A stretch of DNA of 64,000 nt from CAIWHR01 sp963726775. Its GTDB lineage: Bacteria; Pseudomonadota; Gammaproteobacteria; Burkholderiales; Casimicrobiaceae. Numbering within the stretch: the first letter of the stretch is position 1; every line of letters begins with the position of its first letter. Where the stretch lies: assembly GCA_963726775.1 (NCBI GenBank), contig CAVSDL010000009.1, positions 682,001-746,000 on the forward strand, given 5' to 3'. A model generated the notes under the pieces. The model was not told where the DNA came from and searched no databases. It saw nothing but the letters and a program-made list of their open reading frames with translations. A program made the translations under genes and the position numbers. Shown piece by piece: positions 45,355 through 54,810 of this stretch.

Positions 45355-45869
45355 GATGCATTTCCCCGCGGCTCGGTCTCGCGCTCGCTATCGGCCGACG
45401 ACGCAACGCGTGCGCCCTTGGCTGTCGCCGCCGCCATGTGCACCGCAGCCCGGATGCGCTGATAGGTGCCGCACCGGCAGATATTGGTCATCACCTCATC
45501 GATGTCCTGGTCGGACGGATGCGGCGTCTTCGCGAGAAGCGCCGCCGCCGCCATGATCTGCCCCGATTGGCAATACCCGCACTGCGGCACGTCGAGCGCC
45601 GCCCAGGCTTTTTGCACCGGATGCGATCGCGTCGCCGACAGCCCTTCGATCGTGACGATCCGGTCCGTGGGCTTCACGCTTCCCACGGGGATCGAGCAGG
45701 ACCGGCGAATCTCGCCGTTGATGTGCACGGAGCAGGCGCCGCATTGGGCGACGCCACAGCCATACTTGGTGCCGGTGAGCCCCACCTGCTCGCGAATGAC
45801 CCACAGCAGCGGCGTGTCGGACTCCGCCTGCACGTCGCGGTTCTTGCCATTGATGTTGAGTTTAGCCAT
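45351..45869 (-). CDS. 2Fe-2S small subunit of molybdenum hydroxylase (IorA type)
   Basis: A 172-residue electron-transfer subunit with two [2Fe-2S] sites. The plant-ferredoxin-type N-terminal cluster is in GCGVAQCGACSVHINGE, and the C-terminal helical cluster in QCGYCQSGQIMAA and NICRCGTYQRIRAA. It works with the following large subunit; no separate FAD subunit is needed in the two-subunit Ior family. GAGAGGG precedes the ATG. It is the first gene of the run that leads into soxXYZA. Confidence 0.94.
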   Translation of the reverse strand: MAKLNINGKNRDVQAESDTPLLWVIREQVGLTGTKYGCGVAQCGACSVHINGEIRRSCSIPVGSVKPTDRIVTIEGLSATRSHPVQKAWAALDVPQCGYCQSGQIMAAAALLAKTPHPSDQDIDEVMTNICRCGTYQRIRAAVHMAAATAKGARVASSADSERETEPRGNAS

Positions 45870-46178
45870 TGGACCCTCTCACGACTGCCATTGCGACGAA
45901 AGACACGCTACGTCGACTTTCCGGAGTTTACGATTCTCCGATGGCGCAAGCTACCGGCGCCAACCCTTGTCCTTCGCGAGAAATCTCACGGTCGTCGCCA
46001 GGTGCAACTTCGGCAGGGTCGACATTCCAGGTCGCTTACCGTAGTCGTGACAACAAGACCCTGTCAAGGGGACGTCGCTTCGCAGCAGAGGCCGCGCCGC
46101 GGTCCGGGCATCCACGCTCGGAGTTCGCTACCGCGAGCACCGCCGGTGCCCCCTCCGGCCGCTGGCGCCGGGTATGCG
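45870..46178. other. 309-bp intergenic region
   Basis: Lies between the tricorn-type protease stop and the 2Fe-2S subunit start, both on the minus strand. It must hold the promoter of the ior-sox run. I see no recognisable terminator or regulator site and no credible coding sequence in it. Confidence 0.45.
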
Positions 46179-49100
46179 TCAGCGGCGCGGCGGCAGCGGC
46201 TCCCGCGAGAGAACAGGTCGGATGCCGAACTGCGGACGAACGATATCGGTCGTATCGAGACGCGCGAGCGCGATCTCCAGCGCTTTTTCGAGCTGGCGGT
46301 CGCGCTGCAAGGCGTAATCCTGCGGGGCATTGTCGACTTCGATATCCGGATCCGTTCCATAGTTCTCGACGGACCAGCCGACGTCCTTGAACCAGAACGA
46401 GAACTCGGGCTGGGTCGTCTCCGTGCCGTCCACCAGCAGATGCCGCGGCCAGATGCCAATCACGCCACCCCAGGTGCGGGTGCCCAGCAGCGGGCCGATT
46501 CCCATCAGCTTGAAGCAGTGCGAAAAGATGTCGCCGTCGGAGCCCGCGTGCTCGTTGGTCAGCGCAACGACCGGACCGGCGGGCGACTCGCTCGGGTAAG
46601 CCACCGGCTGCCCCCACCGTTGCAACGCGTATCCGACCCGCCGGCGCGCGATCTTTTCGAGCAGCAGTTCCGATACGTGGCCTCCGCGGTTGTAGCGCAC
46701 GTCCACGATCAGCGCCTCGCGATCGCAATCGGCGAGAAAGTAGCGGTGGAACTCGGCGAAGCCGGCCGACATCATGTCCGGAAGATGGAGATATCCGGCG
46801 CGGCCACCCGAACTCTCGTGCACCCAGGCTCGATTGCGCTCCACCCACTCCCGATACCGCGCAGGCCCCTCGTCGGCGAGCGTGGTCACCAGCACGGTGC
46901 GCCCGGCAACCGGTGCGGCGCCGGCCGCGGGCGGCGCAAGCTCGAGTTCGACTTTCATGCCCGCCTGGTGCACCAGAAGCGCCGGCGGCGGGCGTTCGCG
47001 CGATACGGCCTGGCCGTTGACGGCCACGATGCGCTCGCCGGGCTTGGCGGCGACGCCGATGGCGTTAAGCGGTGAATCCGACGCGGCGTCCCACGGATCG
47101 CCCGTAACGATGTGCGATATTGCGTAACTCGTGCCGTCGGCGGCCAGACGGAGATCGGCGGCAAGCAGGCCGAGCGCTACTGACGGCGGACGCCGATGGT
47201 CGCCGCCGAGCTCGTAGGCGTGCGACGTGCCGAGTTCACCCTGCATCTCCCAGATCAGATCGGAGAGCTCGCCGCGCGTGGCCACGCGGTCGAGCAATGG
47301 CTCGTAACGGCGATAGACCGCGTCCCAATCGACGCCGGACATGTCGGCGACCCAGAACTGGTCGCGCTGCAGCCGCCATACTTCGCGCAGCATCTGGCGC
47401 CACTCCTGTCGCGGTTCCACGGACAGCCGAATGCGCCCGAGATCGATCCATCCGCTCTTGCGCGACGGCGCTTCGGAATCGCCACCGGCGCCCTCCTTGG
47501 CGTCGGGTTTCCTGCCCGCGTCCAGGGCGCGCAGGCGCTTGCCCTCGCGCACGACCAGCGTTCGACCATCCTGCGACAGTACAAACTGATCCGCCTTCGC
47601 GACCAGGGTCTCGGTCGCGAGTGTCTCGAAGTCGAAAACATCGACGCGCCCCGGCGTTTCCTTATGGCCGCCGCGTCCGTGCGCGCCGGGAACCGGCAAC
47701 GCTGTCCACACAGCCTTGCCGGCAATTCCGGCAATTTGTCCGTAGCGGCCCTCGGGTACCGGGAACGCGGCAATCCGGCGCGCGATGCCCTGGCGTTCGA
47801 CCGAAATTTCGATCGCCGGCTTGGCGTCGTCCTTCTTCGCGCCGGGATTCTTCTCGGCCGGTTTGAGACCCTTTGGCGCAGGATCGAACGGCGGGCGTCC
47901 ATCCGCCTGCAGCGCAATCAGGTAGGGACGCGACGCGCGCGGGAAGCTCAATTCGAACTGCACGTTGTCGTAGACCGGGTCGAACGTGCGCACCGACAGG
48001 AAGTACAGGTACTTGCCGTCGGGATCCCAGGCCGGACAGTAGTCGCGAAATTCGGGCTGCGTGACGAAATCGCTCCGCCGTGTCGCCAGCTCGTGAAGCT
48101 TGATCGCGCAATGCCGAACGCTCGTCCAGAACGGGTAGGCAAGCCACGCACCGTCCGGGGACCAGGCAAGCTCCTCGGTGCGCGCCGAGTCGCTGCGGTC
48201 CACAACCGCGAGCGTGCCGCTGTCGAGATCGCCGACCAGCACTTCGTTGCGATGATTGGTGAGCGCGACCTTGTTGCCGCAAGGCGCCACGTGCATCGCG
48301 AGCACGCGACCGACGTCCCAGGGCAGCGACCGCGTGCGGCTACTCTCGATCACTTCGATGCGCTCCTCGCCCGATGCGTCGCTCACGGCCACGAGCGCCT
48401 TGCCGTCGGCGAGCCATTGGCCCAGGCGATAGCGGACACCGTCTGCCGCGCCATGCTGCACCACCGCACCTTCCCACATCGCGAACGTGAAGAGTTTGCC
48501 GCGCGCATCGACGGCGAGGCTGTGGCCCGTCGGATGCACGCTGAATCCCCGCAGATGATCCGGCGCGGGCGCGAATCGGCGAGCCGCCTGCGTGCGATGC
48601 GATGGAACGCGCGCATCGACGCATTCGGCGCGCTCGCTCTGCGGATCGAACAACCAGATCTGCGCCCCGCACTGATAGACGATGCGCCGTCCGTCGGTCT
48701 GCGCGTGGCGGGCATAATGATCGTCGTGGTCCGTATGCCGGCGCAGGGCGGAGCCGTCCGGCAGGCAGGAATACAGATTGCCGATGCCCTCGCTGTCCGA
48801 AAGGAAATAGATGCGCTCGCCGACCCACATGGGGCTCGTGATGTTGCCCGCAAGTTCGGTCATGCGCCGAAACGCGCCGTTGCCGGAAGCGTCAATCCAC
48901 AGATGCCCGGCAGTGCCGCCGCGATAGCGCTTCCAGCGTGCGGGATCGGCGGTATTGCGTCCGATCACCGCCGCGCCGTTCGGGCCGAACGCGAAATGAT
49001 TGACCTGCCCCCAGGGAAGCATCTCGGGCAGCGCGTCGCCGATTCCCAGCGTGAACGCGCGGTAGTTCCGGAAAAACGGCTGGCCGTGCGTCGTGACGAA

Positions 49101-49403
49101 GAGTATGCGTCCGTCGGGCGTCCATCCCCGCACCATCACATCCGGGCCGAGCCACGTCATGCGCCGCGACGGCCCCCCGTCGGCCGGCATCAGGTGCACT
49201 TCGGGGTGCTGTTCGTCGCGCCCGACGTACGCGATCCACCGGCCATCAGGAGACAGCGCGGGCGTCGACGGCTCGCCCAGTCCCGCGGTCAGCCGGCGCG
49301 CGACGCCGCCGGAAGCGTCGACCCGCCAGAGATCGTCGTCGCAGATGAAGACAATCGCTTCGTCGCGCAGCGTCGGCTGACGCAGGTAGCCTTCGTCACT
49401 CAT
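46179..49403 (-). CDS. tricorn-type S41 family protease
   Basis: A 1074-residue multidomain peptidase. The N-terminal part is a beta-propeller built of TolB/tricorn repeats (PALSPDGRWIAYVGRDEQ, FLSDSEGIGNLYS, ELAWSPDGAWLAYPFW, DYCPAWDPDGKYLYFLSV). It is followed by a tricorn C1 helical segment (WRLQRDQFWVADMSGVDWDAVY), a PDZ domain (GVAAKPGERIVAVNGQAVS) and an S41 catalytic domain with the nucleophile in NEHAGSDGDIFSHCFK and GTRTWGGVIG. Tricorn proteases trim peptides left by the proteasome or related proteases. There is no signal peptide, so it is probably cytoplasmic. ATG 49403 is chosen over GTG 49415. Confidence 0.9.
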   Translation of the reverse strand: MSDEGYLRQPTLRDEAIVFICDDDLWRVDASGGVARRLTAGLGEPSTPALSPDGRWIAYVGRDEQHPEVHLMPADGGPSRRMTWLGPDVMVRGWTPDGRILFVTTHGQPFFRNYRAFTLGIGDALPEMLPWGQVNHFAFGPNGAAVIGRNTADPARWKRYRGGTAGHLWIDASGNGAFRRMTELAGNITSPMWVGERIYFLSDSEGIGNLYSCLPDGSALRRHTDHDDHYARHAQTDGRRIVYQCGAQIWLFDPQSERAECVDARVPSHRTQAARRFAPAPDHLRGFSVHPTGHSLAVDARGKLFTFAMWEGAVVQHGAADGVRYRLGQWLADGKALVAVSDASGEERIEVIESSRTRSLPWDVGRVLAMHVAPCGNKVALTNHRNEVLVGDLDSGTLAVVDRSDSARTEELAWSPDGAWLAYPFWTSVRHCAIKLHELATRRSDFVTQPEFRDYCPAWDPDGKYLYFLSVRTFDPVYDNVQFELSFPRASRPYLIALQADGRPPFDPAPKGLKPAEKNPGAKKDDAKPAIEISVERQGIARRIAAFPVPEGRYGQIAGIAGKAVWTALPVPGAHGRGGHKETPGRVDVFDFETLATETLVAKADQFVLSQDGRTLVVREGKRLRALDAGRKPDAKEGAGGDSEAPSRKSGWIDLGRIRLSVEPRQEWRQMLREVWRLQRDQFWVADMSGVDWDAVYRRYEPLLDRVATRGELSDLIWEMQGELGTSHAYELGGDHRRPPSVALGLLAADLRLAADGTSYAISHIVTGDPWDAASDSPLNAIGVAAKPGERIVAVNGQAVSRERPPPALLVHQAGMKVELELAPPAAGAAPVAGRTVLVTTLADEGPARYREWVERNRAWVHESSGGRAGYLHLPDMMSAGFAEFHRYFLADCDREALIVDVRYNRGGHVSELLLEKIARRRVGYALQRWGQPVAYPSESPAGPVVALTNEHAGSDGDIFSHCFKLMGIGPLLGTRTWGGVIGIWPRHLLVDGTETTQPEFSFWFKDVGWSVENYGTDPDIEVDNAPQDYALQRDRQLEKALEIALARLDTTDIVRPQFGIRPVLSREPLPPRR

Positions 49404-49601
49404 GGTGCGGACCACTCTTGAAATGGGGAGACGAAATCATCGGGCGCACTGGCTCGGCGCGGACAGAAGATTCAACGTTAGCACGCCACTGCGCGAGGCT
49501 CAAAGAGAGTTCGACAGAAGCGAAACCGCGGCGACCCGCCGCCGTGCGGTCGAACGAGCGACGAGGCGAGCATCCGGCCTCGCGAGCGCCCCGGAGGGTG
49601 A

Positions 49602-51680
49602 TCAGGCGCTGCTGGCCACGCGGCAAACGTTGATCGGGCGCCGCACCGCCGACGGTCGGCCGACGAACTGGGCAAAGGCCTCTGCGGGCAGCGGCCGCGA
49701 AATGAGGTAGCCCTGCATTTCAGCGCATCCGTGGTCGATGAGAAACTGTCGCTGCTGGAGGGTTTCGACGCCCTCCGCGATAACGCCCAAGTTGAGGCTC
49801 CGCGCCAGCGCGAGAATGGCCTTGGCGATCGCCGCGTTGTGCGAGTTCCCCGGAATGTCCTGGATGAACGAGCGATCGATCTTCAGGGCCTCGACCGAGA
49901 ACCGCTTCAGATATCCCAGCGAGGAGTAGCCGGTACCGAAATCGTCGATCGAAAGCTCGACCCCGATGGACCTCAATTCCTCGAGCTGATGTATCGCCCC
50001 TTCCTCGTTGGTCATCAGCGCGGTTTCGGTGATCTCGAGCGCCAGCGAACCGTGAGGTACCGCGAAATCCTTGACCGAGCGCGCCACGGTCTGCACAAAC
50101 GAAGCCTGTTGAAACTGCTGTGCGGAGACGTTCACGGAAATGCGCATCTTCGGAAGCTTCATCTTGTTCCACTCCTGCAACTGCGCGCACGCGGTCCGGA
50201 TGACCCACTCCCCGATCGGTATGATCAACCCGGATTCCTCTGCAAGCTGGATGAATTCCGACGGAGGCAGCAAACCGCGCGCCGGGTGCCGCCAGCGGAT
50301 GAGAGCCTCCGCGCCGACCAGCTCGCCGGTATGCGTTACGAGCTGCGGCTGGTAGAACAGAACCAGCTGGTCGCGCTCGATCGCACAATGCAGCTCGCTT
50401 TCCAGATCCAGGCGCGACGCAGCCGTCACGTTCATCGAATCGTGGTAGTAGTGGAAGGAATTCTTGCCGCGCTGCTTGGCGTGATACATCGCGGTGTCCG
50501 CGTTCTTCAGCAGCGTCGGCGCATCCGTGCCGTCCAGAGGGTAGAGGGCGATGCCGATGCTGCCCGTCGCGTACACTTGATGCTCGCCGATCACGATGGG
50601 CTTGCACAGTGCCGCCAGGATCCGGTCGGCGACCTCGCCGGCGTCGCCATCCTCGGCGACGTGGGGAAGCAGTATCGTGAATTCGTCGCCGCCCAGCCGC
50701 GCCACGGAGTCCGACGACGAGTCCGTATTGACGAGCGCGACCAGGTCGTCGTAGCGCAGGCACTCCTGCAATCGCGTGGCCACGCTGCTCAGCAGCTGAT
50801 CGCCCGCCGCATGGCCGAGCGTATCGTTGACGCGCTTGAACCGATCGAGGTCGAGATAGAGCACCGCGAGCTTCGCGTGGTCGCGTCGCGCCACCATCAG
50901 CGCGGCGGTCAGTCGCTGATTGAACAGCGTGCGGTTCGCCAAACCGGTCAGGCCATCGTAGTAGGCGAGCGTCTGCAGCTCCTTGCCCCGGCGCAGGAGC
51001 TCCTTGCGCATGAATTCCAGGTTTTGGGTGAGGCTGGAGATTTCGGCGATACCCGTCTTGATCTCGAGAGCCTGATCCGTATCGCCGATGGCGACGCGCC
51101 GTGCGGCGTCGCGCAACTGGCGGATCGAGCGGCTGAGCAGGGTACCGGATCCCCACGCCAGCAGCAGGCCGACTGCCAGATAGCCGAGAATCAGGTAAAG
51201 GCCGCGTTCGTAAAGCAGGTGGATGCGATCCTTCACCGGGCGCTTGTCGAACCCGAGATGCAGCACGCCGCGAAGCTCGTCGTTCGCCGGATTGACCGGG
51301 ACTGCGATCGAGTACACATCGGTTGCGCGTTCGTCGAAGCCGAAGTCCTCGATGAAGGCCCGCGGATCGTCCCGAGGCGCGTCGTGGGTCGAGATGACGC
51401 CTCCGTCTGCGACCACGAGTTCGGCGGTGGCGAGCTGCCCGCTCAACAGCCAGTCCTGCATCATGATCTTGATCGACGACGCCGACGCCTGGCCGTCGAG
51501 CGACATGCCGAACTGGCGGGATTGCGAGCGACTGTAGTTGACGAACTCGTCCTTCAGATCGCCGGCAATGATGCGGTAGATGCCGGCCGCGAGAAAAAAC
51601 GCCAGCAGCGTATGCATGAACAGCGCCGCGAGCACCGTGCGGCCGATGAAGCTCCGGTAGAAGCGGGCCATCCTGTTCAT
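49602..51680 (-). CDS. membrane-bound GGDEF/EAL protein (cyclic di-GMP synthase/phosphodiesterase)
   Basis: A 692-residue signalling enzyme. Order: one N-terminal transmembrane helix, a periplasmic sensor of about 140 residues, a second transmembrane helix (YLILGYLAVGLLLAWGSG), a HAMP-like segment, GGDEF (RLGGDEFTILL, intact) and EAL (GAEALIRWRHPARG, SIDDFGTGYSSLGYLKRF, AEGVETLQQ, mostly intact). Both enzymatic motifs look functional, so the net activity cannot be predicted. ATG 51680 overlaps the stop of the PstS-like gene, so the periplasmic protein and this sensor are almost certainly made together. Confidence 0.93.
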   Translation of the reverse strand: MNRMARFYRSFIGRTVLAALFMHTLLAFFLAAGIYRIIAGDLKDEFVNYSRSQSRQFGMSLDGQASASSIKIMMQDWLLSGQLATAELVVADGGVISTHDAPRDDPRAFIEDFGFDERATDVYSIAVPVNPANDELRGVLHLGFDKRPVKDRIHLLYERGLYLILGYLAVGLLLAWGSGTLLSRSIRQLRDAARRVAIGDTDQALEIKTGIAEISSLTQNLEFMRKELLRRGKELQTLAYYDGLTGLANRTLFNQRLTAALMVARRDHAKLAVLYLDLDRFKRVNDTLGHAAGDQLLSSVATRLQECLRYDDLVALVNTDSSSDSVARLGGDEFTILLPHVAEDGDAGEVADRILAALCKPIVIGEHQVYATGSIGIALYPLDGTDAPTLLKNADTAMYHAKQRGKNSFHYYHDSMNVTAASRLDLESELHCAIERDQLVLFYQPQLVTHTGELVGAEALIRWRHPARGLLPPSEFIQLAEESGLIIPIGEWVIRTACAQLQEWNKMKLPKMRISVNVSAQQFQQASFVQTVARSVKDFAVPHGSLALEITETALMTNEEGAIHQLEELRSIGVELSIDDFGTGYSSLGYLKRFSVEALKIDRSFIQDIPGNSHNAAIAKAILALARSLNLGVIAEGVETLQQRQFLIDHGCAEMQGYLISRPLPAEAFAQFVGRPSAVRRPINVCRVASSA

Positions 51681-52132
51681 GGGATCGACACGATCTTGAG
51701 ATTCGGCTGGCCCGAAGCCGCTTCCAGCGACATGTAGGTCACCGACCACGGCTCGCTCACGAGCCTGTCGACCAATTCGCGCTGATTGGCGTATTCGGGT
51801 ATCCGGTTTCCTCCCGACCGATACACGCGGCCCGACATCTGCCGCTCGTAGGCCTGCGCCGACATGAACAGCACGCGCTGCAGGAACAGCTCGTGCGTAC
51901 CCGGATCCGCGCCATTGCGCAGGGGCGCGACTTCATGCCCGTCCTGCACCAGCGGCACGCCCAGATAGAGCCGGCGCGCCTCGGCCGCCGAGATCGGCGC
52001 CATCGCCGACTTGGCGCTGGCGACGAGGACGAGCTTGGGCTCGGCCGCGTCGGCAAGACGAGGCCCTACCAAGCCGATCGCGCCGACCAGCAGTGCGATG
52101 GCAATACCGGTCAATGAAACATTGCGCTCCAC
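51677..52132 (-). CDS. periplasmic PstS-like (phosphate-binding-type) protein
   Basis: A 151-residue small PBP-like protein with a signal peptide (about residues 5-30, IALLVGAIGLVGPRLADA). The mature part begins KLVLVASAKSAMAPISAAEARRLYLG, a segment found in short phosphate ABC transporter substrate-binding homologues, and later has VYRSGGNRIPEYANQRELVDRLV and PWSVTYMSLEAA. It is about half the length of true PstS and has no transporter genes nearby. It overlaps both neighbours, so it probably delivers a ligand signal to the GGDEF/EAL protein. GTG 52132 is the most plausible start, but weakly supported. Confidence 0.78.
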   Translation of the reverse strand: MERNVSLTGIAIALLVGAIGLVGPRLADAAEPKLVLVASAKSAMAPISAAEARRLYLGVPLVQDGHEVAPLRNGADPGTHELFLQRVLFMSAQAYERQMSGRVYRSGGNRIPEYANQRELVDRLVSEPWSVTYMSLEAASGQPNLKIVSIP

Positions 52133-53184
52133 TGGAGCTCGATCCCGTTGGTTGTGATGCCGCCCGGACTCACATCGCGGACGTACTCGAGCTTCAGCGC
52201 GTGGTTCTGGTAGAAATCCCAACGCGCTCCGACAATTTCCCTTTGCTTGGAAAGCTTGGGAAACTGGGTGATGTAGTTTTCGGTCAGGCGCGAAGAGATG
52301 GCCTCATAACGCGCGAAAGCGGTCCAGACGCCCGGTACGATCTTGTACTCGGCTTGCGCGTAACCGGCCCAATAGGAAGGCCACGCGGGCCCCGGACCTT
52401 CCAGCAAGCGCTGCGAAACGCGAAACACTTCGCCGAAAACCCGGAGCTGGTCGAAGTCCCGGCTCAGGTAAAACGCCGCCAGGTCCTGCTGCATGGCCTG
52501 GTATTCGGCGCCCTGGATGGGAATCTTGGTCCGCGCGATGGAAACGCCGTATTGATCGTCCAGCGTCGCATCCGGCCGGTAGGTCGCGCGCGCGACGAGC
52601 GCCAGTGCGGTGAAGCGGGGATCCTGCACGACATTGATCGGCTCGAATTCGCCGTTCAGCACTCTCGGGCCCGCCGCGACGCCGAAATCGTAGTGAAGGC
52701 TGCCGTCGCCGATGGCGTGCGCTCCGGTCAGGAGCCCGCCCACCAGATGAATCGGAAGCGGCCCGCCCTCGTCCTCGAACTCTATGATCTGCGGCCGCTC
52801 GGCGCTCGTCTCCATGAAGTGACCGTGGTGATGCTCCACGTTCCAGTAGCCGATCGGGTTGTGGTAGCGGCCGAACCAGAGCGAGACGTCAGGCGAGAAG
52901 CGCCAGCCTGCCTGCAACCGTTCGACCTCGCTTCCATTGTTGTCGAGCTGCACCTCGGCAAGAAACCGAAACGATCCGATATCGGCCGAGTAGAAGAAGT
53001 CGGCGATGATCTGCTGCCGTTCCAGTGTCGGATCCTGCGCCGTCGGGTTCTGGCGCGCGAGCGCCACGCTCGGCATGAACATGAACTCGCCGGCGATCGC
53101 GTGCGTGCCCGCCGCTGTGCAGGCGACCAACAGCGCCCAACGCAACAGGTCGAGTGCTCGCCTGGACGCGGAGCGGCTTCGCAT
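52111..53184 (-). CDS. outer-membrane beta-barrel (porin-like) protein
   Basis: A 357-residue protein with a signal peptide (LLRWALLVACTAAGTHAIA) and alternating aromatic/polar strands typical of a barrel: ADIGSFRFLAEVQLDNN, LQAGWRFSPDVSLWFGRYHNPIGY, YWAGYAQAEYKIVPGVWTAFARYEAIS and a last strand ending WSAMFH with a terminal aromatic-rich region. A His-rich loop (NVEHHHGHF) could bind metal. I do not recognise a specific porin family. The start at 53184 is uncertain; ATG 53220 is an alternative. It heads the three-gene operon, overlapping the PstS-like gene. Confidence 0.72.
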   Translation of the reverse strand: MRSRSASRRALDLLRWALLVACTAAGTHAIAGEFMFMPSVALARQNPTAQDPTLERQQIIADFFYSADIGSFRFLAEVQLDNNGSEVERLQAGWRFSPDVSLWFGRYHNPIGYWNVEHHHGHFMETSAERPQIIEFEDEGGPLPIHLVGGLLTGAHAIGDGSLHYDFGVAAGPRVLNGEFEPINVVQDPRFTALALVARATYRPDATLDDQYGVSIARTKIPIQGAEYQAMQQDLAAFYLSRDFDQLRVFGEVFRVSQRLLEGPGPAWPSYWAGYAQAEYKIVPGVWTAFARYEAISSRLTENYITQFPKLSKQREIVGARWDFYQNHALKLEYVRDVSPGGITTNGIELQWSAMFH

Positions 53185-54141
53185 GACGTGCTCAGCGCCC
53201 AGGTTTCGCGAGAGCGGCATGTCGCGCCACCGTCGCATGCCGGGCCGCCGCATCTGCATCGCCTGCAGGTACGTCCGCAACAATGTCGTTGCGATCGCGA
53301 GTGTGGCCGCACGAATGCCTCGCGGCCGGCAGAGCGACCGTTGCGGGCTTGCCGCCAGGCCACGCGCAATCCGAAGTTTTCTTTGACTTGTACACAACAT
53401 TCCTTGGCTTCGAAGGGTCACTGTATTCGTCCCGCGACGCACCCGGATGTTCGCGTTGCGCGCTTGCTTCGCGTCCGCGCCACAGGCAGGCGGCAGGGAT
53501 GTCGCAATACGTTAGCTAAGCAAGAGATGCGCCATGATCGTAAATCGACGCCAACCGGCAATTGGCTCGTGCACGAAACACCTGCTGGAGGCGCAGCCGG
53601 CCGACGTTTGACCGCGCAATGTTGGGCGGGAGCACCAACGTCGAGACCACGAAGATTGTAGGTAACAAGATGATCGGCTGGTGTTTTCACCGCAACATTT
53701 CGCGTTGTCCAAACGGGGTATGGCGTTGGTGGAAACGCCCTGCGTGGAGAATGCGAACGGGACGCACTTGAGTCGATGAAGATAGGGCAAGGGGCTGCAT
53801 CCCGGCGGCCACCGCGACGCGCTGCCTTTGGGAACCGATCGCGCGTGCGGCATGACCAAACGCCGTTCCGGCGACATCGCCGAAATAACGTTGTGGATGG
53901 CGTTAGGCCACGGAGTCGCCGGTAGCGTTGACCCTATCGCCAACGTGGCCGGGAACGGTCGGCGGCATGCAACTCTTGCACCGAGCGACGCCACGTAACC
54001 GTCCCTCCTGCGCGGCAACGTGCATTGTCGACCGCCAGCGGCAGCCGAACCTGGAAATCATTGGCAGGCCGCGCTGAATCTCCCGCCCGGTTGCGGCCCT
54101 ACGGCACTGCCCGGGAGCATCCCGAGCACGTTGGCCGCGGA
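53185..54141. other. 957-bp region without recognised genes
   Basis: The stretch from the porin-like gene start to the DUF3301 stop. Part of it (about 53490-53770) has visibly lower G+C and mixed codon usage in every frame, unlike its neighbours. Short open frames on both strands have no motifs or ribosome sites that I trust. It may hold the porin operon promoter, remnants of lost genes or an unknown RNA. A hairpin with attC-like ends is listed separately. Confidence 0.5.
53855..53908. repeat. imperfect inverted repeat with attC-like ends
   Basis: ACCAAACGCC at one end and GGCGTTAGGC at the other pair with one internal mismatch. Inside, CGTT/AACG and a perfect CGGCGA/TCGCCG hairpin continue the stem, giving a 54-bp structure. 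The right end fits the GTTRRRY core of integron attC sites; the left end misses RYYYAAC by one base. There is no integrase or cassette pattern, so this may simply be a hairpin. Confidence 0.25.
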
Positions 54142-54450
54142 TCAGGCAGCCCGATAGGGTTCGAGCTGCAGCGACTCGACGTCGGCACCGAGCATCACGA
54201 TGCAGCCGGCGCGCCGGTTGGCGCCGTCGTCCGAGAACTCGAATCGGTAAGTGCGGCGCAGCGCCGCGTGGCCGTGCGAGTCACGCGCGAATTGAAGGCG
54301 CGCGCCCTGGACGGTGAAATCGAGGAACTGGAGGCCGTTCCGGTCGCACGCGGCCCTGGCGATCCCGATCGCGTTTTCGCGAGCGCGCAGCGCGTCGAAG
54401 GCGAACCAGACGCACAGCGCGGCGATCAGGACCAATGCAATTTCCCACAT
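54142..54450 (-). CDS. DUF3301 family protein
   Basis: A 102-residue protein with one N-terminal membrane anchor (MWEIALVLIAALCVWFAFDA) and the DUF3301 signature: RARENAIGIARAACDRNGLQFLDFTVQG, then RTYRFEFSDDGANRRAGCIVMLG. This small family is widespread in beta- and gammaproteobacteria and has no established function. The start at 54450 gives the conserved N-terminus; the frame is open further upstream, but the extra residues are low-complexity. Confidence 0.85.
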   Translation of the reverse strand: MWEIALVLIAALCVWFAFDALRARENAIGIARAACDRNGLQFLDFTVQGARLQFARDSHGHAALRRTYRFEFSDDGANRRAGCIVMLGADVESLQLEPYRAA

Positions 54451-54810
54451 GGGCTGGAGATTCGGAGGTGACGGGAGTCTGTCCGGCGCCCGCGCGCGGT
54501 GCCGACGTCGGGGGAATACTGGGGGCGGTCCGGCATTTCGCAACCCCGTTGCGGCCGACCTCGCGCCTCCGCTGCCCATTTCGCGCGACGCGGAGGCCGG
54601 TCGGCCGGCGCGCCGCAGTCCACGATCCACCAGCGGGAGCGAGTCGCCGCCGCGCTGCCTGCAACCGCGCCTAACCGCGCCGATCGGGGCGGCGCTGCGT
54701 TCATCGCGACGCGGCGCCGGATCGTCGCGATGTCAGAAGCCAATGCGGGCCGTGCGTCCGCAGAGCTTCTTCACGTCGATGTCATGGAAGCGAAGGTCAT
54801 CGGACGCGCG
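54451..54810. other. 360-bp region without recognised genes
   Basis: Lies between the DUF3301 start and the Lrp-type regulator stop, both on the minus strand. It presumably carries the DUF3301 promoter and the end of the regulator transcript. I see no conserved coding sequence, convincing terminator or regulator site in it. Confidence 0.4.

Noticed and set aside
49731..51737. Plus-strand open frame of 668 residues opposite the GGDEF/EAL gene
   Set aside because: The minus strand carries intact GGDEF and EAL motifs; the plus-strand product has none.
53562..53771. Short plus-strand open frame in the gene-poor region
   Set aside because: No ribosome site, no motif and mixed codon use; not enough to call a gene.
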